From: Chlorocebus sabaeus
Taxonomy: Eukaryota > Chordata > Mammalia > Primates > Cercopithecidae
NCBI RefSeq assembly: GCF_047675955.1
Contig: NC_132929.1
Span: 32,728,421 to 32,792,420, forward strand
Reading direction: 5' to 3'
DNA length: 64,000 bases
Below are positions 58,813 through 64,000 of this stretch, piece after piece. Within the stretch, counting starts at the first letter, position 1; each line of letters starts with the position of its first letter. The notes beneath the pieces are model-generated. The model searched no databases. It saw only the letters and a list, made by a program, of their open reading frames with translations, and was not told the origin of the DNA. The translations under genes and the position numbers were made by a program.

Positions 58813-59870
58813 AAGGATATATGCTTTTTATCTGAGAATATATGTAAGATTGGTATTCGTACAAAATAACAGATCAGAATGATCTGAAAATGATCAGAAA
58901 AATATATAGGAAATGGTTTTTAGGAAATGTCTTTAATTTTCTCTGATATCTTCCTAGCACTCTTATACAAATGGGTATAGTTATTAAAGCAAAATTTTAT
59001 TTATTCTTCCTAAAACAGCGTCTTTTTACTAAATTTCAATCCCACAAAATTGAGAAAGAGAAGTTGGTTGTATATATTGCTACGTGTGGAACTTGCATAG
59101 ATTAATCAATTTAAATTACATTAATAATTTAAACACTAAAAATCTTTAAATTACCTAATTTTTTTAGTGCTGGCTCTTAAATGTACATATTCTTAAAATT
59201 ACAGGCCTAGAGTCTTAATTACAGTTTTTTAATATAGGGTTTGACCTGGGTTGGGATATTCTTTTATTAATATTTCATTGACCTAGACCTTTTTTTTTTT
59301 TTTTCAGGTTTTAGATACTTCGCTAGATCTAGTAAAGTTTTTATTGTTTAATACTAAATGTAATTATATAAGATACCAGATAAAGTGGATGTTCCTGAAT
59401 ATAATATCATATTTTCATTTTAAAATTATTATGGCAGGGCAAGTTAGCCAAATAGTTTTGTTATGTTTTGTTATTTTGGTAAATTGATGTAAATTATGCT
59501 GAATATAATTTCTGTTATTAGCACAGACCTTTCACATATTTGAGGCCCACATTAGCATGTGTTAAAGTGTTTAATGATACTGAACATATTGGAACTTAAA
59601 GAGAACAGCTATTCAAACCATCTTGACAAAAGATCTAATAGAGGCTCAAACATAATGGAATCTTGGTAATTAGTTCTGTGTCAGACCGTGTTCAGAAAAG
59701 TAGATAGCCTTCTCCATACTTCTTTATTCCAAATTAGGTGAAGGTGTTCTCAAAATGTTTCAGAATGTAGGCTGACTTTGGTTTTCATAGGCCTTGGAGT
59801 TTTTAAGAATTCTAGAATATATTTCAAAGTAATTTATACAATCTTAAACTGCTGGATAAGAAGGATCTAA

Positions 59871-60065
59871 ATCTGTCTTGCTCAGTATAGTAACCAGTAG
59901 CCACAAATGGCATTTAAATTAAATAAAATAAAATTTAAAATTAAGTTTCTCAACTGTACTGTCCACATTTGAAGTGTTCAATAGTCACGTGACTAATGGC
60001 TACTGTATTGTACAGGATAGATACAGAACATTTCCATCATCACAGAAATCTGTTGGACAATACTC
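59871..60065 (+). mobile_element. hAT-Charlie nonautonomous element (family not fixed)
   Basis: aaccagtagccacaaatggc, tgaagtgttcaatagtcacg, taatggctactgtattgtac and acatttccatcatcacagaa follow a hAT-Charlie consensus I recall from the MER3/MER33 group. Confidence 0.65.
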
Positions 60066-62794
60066 ATGTAAAGCATTCTTCTCATTTTCTCTGGAAGGGT
60101 ATCTCAATTAGGATATATAACTATTCTCACATACTAAAGAAAATTCCTGTCTCTTCATCACTTGGAAAATGCCACCACATAGGCTGTGGATCTATTTTTT
60201 GAAGTATGGATAATCACATCTTGCTTTAACTCTGTCTTATCACTGAATGTGACTAGATAAAAAGAATTATCTTCTTTAGCAAAACCTCTGCGTCTTTGCA
60301 TTTTTTCTCAGTAACAGAAAGTCATTATCCCTGCCTCACAGGAATGTTTCCAGTATTAATTATAGGAAAGATGTATAGAAATCGGGAGCACGGTACACAG
60401 TTCCAGCCTCTAGAGTTGAACAGAGTATATGCCCTGAATTTGGGGTTATCCATATGACTAAACTGAATCATCTGAGCAGGAAAAAAGAGATCTGTCTTTA
60501 CCAGTTTTACTCAGATTTGTTGTATGAACTAAAACATTTCCAGGATAATTGGGTTATCACTGTAAAGAGTAACCGTAAATATTCATCCCCAAAGTATGCT
60601 ATCCCTTTTTAAAAGTTGCTTTATGGTGAGTCTGATGAGGACATGCAAGATATTATTAATGTGAATGTGTTCTTTTCAACAGACTTAATAATGAAGGGGA
60701 GGTATCCATTAGATTTTCTATTTTCTTCTTTCAAGTTAGAACTGTCTGTTCACTACACATCCAAAATTTCTCTTAACACCATTCTTACAGGGGAGAGTAT
60801 AAGTGCTTGGGAAAAGAGTTGGTCCCATGGTAGCTACTGTGAGCTTGGCATTCTGAAAAGGAGAATAGAATTCTAAAGAAAATGTCTACCACATTTTAAT
60901 AGAACATCTTAAATTACTTAATTTTACCCTTTTTCTGTTCTCTTTAAAATAGTTTGACTCCTAGACTCCTGGTAGATTTTAATCATCTTAAAGCATATAT
61001 ATTCCTTTCTCTTAATTTTAAGATTGATTGTCATGATACAAAATCATCCTTCAGATTTCAACCAATGATTAGATCATTAACTAGGGGAAAAAAAACTGGC
61101 ATCTGTGTTCAGGTGATCAGATGACATAAGCAGTCTGGTTTTAATTTGTGGCCAGTACTGATTGTAACTAAGAGAGACTTGCTCTTTTTGTGGAATTGGC
61201 TGACTATTTCCCTACATCTGGAGTTAATAAAGCCTTTGAGACCACATCAGTTGTGCTTTGCCGCAAGAAGTCTTTGATCTGAAAAATCAAGACTGGCACG
61301 ACTGCTGCTTCATAACATTGCATCTATGTTTTTGCAAGCTATAGTTAAGATACCAAAAGTAAAGTTATTTAGCTTATTTAGCCTGTGTTAGAAATGCTGG
61401 TAAATGTACCTCTTTGAAAGCCATATATTTCAAAACATTCTTAGTATAAAAATTTTGAACTCGTGTTAGTACAAAAATGATATAGTAGGAGTTTTTTGTT
61501 TTTGTGGGTTTTTTTTTTTTTGCCATTTTCATTTATAAGGTCTGTCCTTTAAAAGTCCATTGTTTTCAAAATCTGTTTGAAAGATATAGCATTAAAAACA
61601 AACTTTACCTCTAAAATGTGCCGTTTTCTCCATACAACTTCAAACTTTTTGAGTAAGGGAAGGCAAGTCTCTGTGCTTTGTGTGGTTTTTCTTAGTTTTC
61701 TTGCTTTCCATGACAACCGTCAATAAACCATTATCTGATCAGCATATTCTCTGTTATTTAGCAGCGATTTGTAAATCAGTAAAGTTTATCCTTTTACTTC
61801 CTTTTGTAATTATAACCATCTTCACATTTTAAAAACGTAAGTATATTAATGTGTGGAATACAGTGAATTGAATGGGAATAAGGATAAAGAAATATAAATT
61901 GACAAATTATGTAAAAATTTAAACTGACAAATTATGTCCATTTTTGTTTAAAATGACGCATCAAAATTGGAGTGTTTTCGTAAATATCAAGTATGAGAGT
62001 CTTACATACTGTTTCAGTCTATAACCTAGATAGAATTAGAGAATTTTATATTTCATCCATACATATCAAGGATGGTGTGTATAGTAAGTGCACATTTGTG
62101 ATAGAAAGCATATGTTCGGGTGCTGTCTTCTAAATTTGATTCTCATTGTATTTTCTGGATAGTTCTATGGATTTATTCTATTTTGTTGTTGTTCGTGGTT
62201 TTAGCTTGGCTTGAGGAAATCTATATAGAAAGGGGACACGAGGATTTCTAGCTAGGGCTAAGTTTAAAAGATGAAACTTGATTAAAAGAAAATAGTCCAA
62301 AGTTCCTTTCCTGAAAACCTTATCTGCCTATCAGGCTGTACAATACGTTGCAGACACATTTGTATATAGTCAGTTATTTTATTTCAACACAATCATTTGT
62401 GAAATACCTTTAAACCAGAAAAGTATGTTTAATATGTGTGATGAACAAACCATTTTATCTGCCATATTCCTCAAACTAGGGGATCCTTCTAGATAATTCT
62501 TAGGAATGTACTGTATCTTTTCCAAGACTTCTCAGGTACCACAGATGCATGTTTTTATCTCTGGAATGTGAAAGGTAGGAAACAAACCTGAATGCCAGTC
62601 CATTAAAAAAAAAAATCACCTGTGCTAGCATTATCAGGACCAGCACACAGAGTAAAAATTACCTTTTATTTAGAATAAACTGTGTATATAACTAGGCTCA
62701 TATTAGACAAAAACTGTAAGGAACAGCATTTGAGTATTGAACAGGTAATATTTAGCAACATAACTGCTCCTATTAGAATGAAAGATGATACTGT

Positions 62795-62960
62795 TAGCTA
62801 ATACTTATTGCCTGCATACTTTGTACAAAGCACTGTGCTAAACATTTTATATATAATCTCATCTGATCTGCCCATCAATCTCCTCATGCAAGCAGTGTTA
62901 ACACCATTTTACAAAAGAGGGAATTGAGTCTTGGGCAGATTAGGGTAATTTGCAAGAGGT
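62795..62960 (-). mobile_element. MIR (antisense)
   Basis: gctaatacttattgcctgca, caaagcactgtgctaaacat, ccattttacaaaagagggaa, gtaatttgcaagaggtc in reverse MIR order. Confidence 0.78.
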
Positions 62961-63039
62961 CTTTACAGTTAATACCTCCAAGAAAGAATAAATTAATGTA
63001 ATTGACAGTTTATGTAAATAAAAAGTTGGGATCCCATTT

Positions 63040-63220
63040 TAATCTTGGTGCACTTCCTTAAACTTGGGGTAAAATATCAAATTATGTAGAAGAACATAAA
63101 GTAAAAGTCCTCCTTCCCAATTCGCAGTCTAACGATGTAACTAACCACTGTCAGGTTTCTTGTGTGTAATTCTAGAAATTTTCTATGCTTATGCAATCAA
63201 ATTAATATATGACTTTTAAA
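63040..63220. mobile_element. Old L1M-type fragment
   Basis: cgatgtaactaaccactgtc, aggtttcttgtgtgtaattc and ttttctatgcttatgcaatc resemble a recurrent L1M-type 3'-region segment. Confidence 0.45.
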
Positions 63221-63675
63221 ATAGATGCTTCCATGATTTTAATATTATTCTATTTCAATCAACATTTAAAATTTTTATTTTTTTGAATTTAATGGATGTA
63301 TCACTTCAAACTAAAACAAAATTAGTTTATTTCTTTCACTGCTCACAATAGCTTAGCTTTCTCTTCCTCCTGACTTCTGGTTGACTTTTGTAGACTGTGT
63401 ATCACTTTAGATATTATTTGTTTTCCACCTTTGTTTCAGTAGTTAAGAGAATAGTGTGATCACATTTTGATCATTAAGATTATTTGGCTGCCCATTTAGT
63501 TTTCCAGAGGAGTGCAAATGTTGGCTATTTGCTAATTCAAAATGTTTGCAGTTTGCTTATCTAAAGCAAGGGTTTATCAAAGGAAATTAATACTGCTCTA
63601 ATAAATTAAATGAGATTTTTCTTAAAGCTTTGCCAGACTTGAAATTGTACTAGCAATGTGTTTTTAATTTATTTG

Positions 63676-63720
63676 CTAACTCTACCAAGTTAAGGAAGTT
63701 CCTAACTCTACCAAGTTAAG
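63676..63720 (+). repeat. 26-bp tandem duplication
   Basis: ctaactctaccaagttaag at 63676-63694 and again at 63702-63720. Confidence 0.93.
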
Positions 63721-64000
63721 AAGTGTTGTGCCTTTGATAGTTACCTTCTAATTATAACAAAGATAGCAATGTTTAATCAAACTTATTTTGATTTTATTTG
63801 GTGAATCTTGTAACACTGAAAAGAATGAATTTTATGAACCCAGGTTTTATGTTATGCTGTATTCAAAGGACATTTGTTTGCTCCATCAGATTTTGAATCA
63901 TGAGCCTACGTGAGGTTTGTGTTTGGTAAGCCAGTTCAGTGCTTATTCAGTCACTTGGTGTAACTGTCATACTAAGATGCATTACAGAGATATTTAGAGT

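Larger units (their letters stand above)
30158..64000 (+). other. TCF12: TCF12 intron downstream of exon C (partial), containing the HEBAlt exon
   Basis: Donor gtaagt at 30158; the acceptor is beyond the window, so this intron is longer than 33.8 kb. For the short form it is split by the HEBAlt exon at 52880-52948. Alu-dense from 32.2 to 46.0 kb, then nearly Alu-free. Stretches where I recognise no element include 30164-31084, 31566-32240, 32545-33259, 33331-34440, 35296-36174, 36904-37437, 37733-38493, 38541-39198, 39433-39547, 39881-40270, 42469-43039, 43706-44763, 46321-51215, 51349-52379, 52949-53068, 53399-54739, 54777-56350, 56521-57633, 57798-58469, 58829-59870, 60066-62794 and 63221-63675. 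Confidence 0.9.

Noticed and set aside
1..64000. CRISPR array, prokaryotic operon, or complete endogenous retrovirus
   Set aside because: No spaced identical repeats, no operon-like gene packing, and no LTR pair or gag/pol/env-like frames seen; the sequence is plainly a primate intron region.

Overview
This window is nuclear DNA of a catarrhine primate: interspersed Alu (J, S and Y types), L1, L2, MIR and hAT/Tigger fossils in AT-rich intron sequence, with GT-AG spliced exons. All coding sequence I can support belongs to one gene on the + strand, TCF12 (HEB), a class I bHLH E-protein. One Alu (29111-29343) carries base differences I associate with Old World monkey AluYR lineages rather than human AluY, so a cercopithecoid (macaque, baboon or guenon type) is more likely than human; this rests on that single element.

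Layout: an internal coding exon at 798-862; a 23.2 kb intron packed with repeats, including two L1 fossils (6380-8945 and 17225-22145) riddled with later insertions; a second exon at 24033-24168; a 5.9 kb intron with an Alu nested in an Alu and a MER2 element; a third exon at 30105-30157; then intron to the end of the window. Inside that last intron lies the alternative first coding exon of the short HEBAlt form (52880-52948), whose 23 residues join in phase to the same downstream exon used after the third exon. That common downstream exon is not in the window.

How the parts work together: the three consecutive exons encode about 84 residues of the long form between the N-terminal activation domain and the central region, ending in a basic KKVRK segment. 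HEBAlt starts after them and so drops AD1 and that basic segment, but would keep the C-terminal bHLH domain encoded downstream. The first 46 kb holds about 40 Alu copies or fragments; the last 18 kb, around the HEBAlt exon, holds two, which suggests a region intolerant of insertions and likely rich in cis-regulation.

I found no undescribed multi-gene system, no CRISPR, no RNA gene apart from repeat-derived sequence, and no other protein-coding gene. Longer open frames elsewhere are antisense or sense readings of Alu, L1 and L2. The most useful observations are the HEBAlt exon and its repeat-poor surroundings, the monkey-type Alu, a 215-bp copied segment lodged inside an Alu, inverted Alus bracketing exons, and a few strong palindromes.
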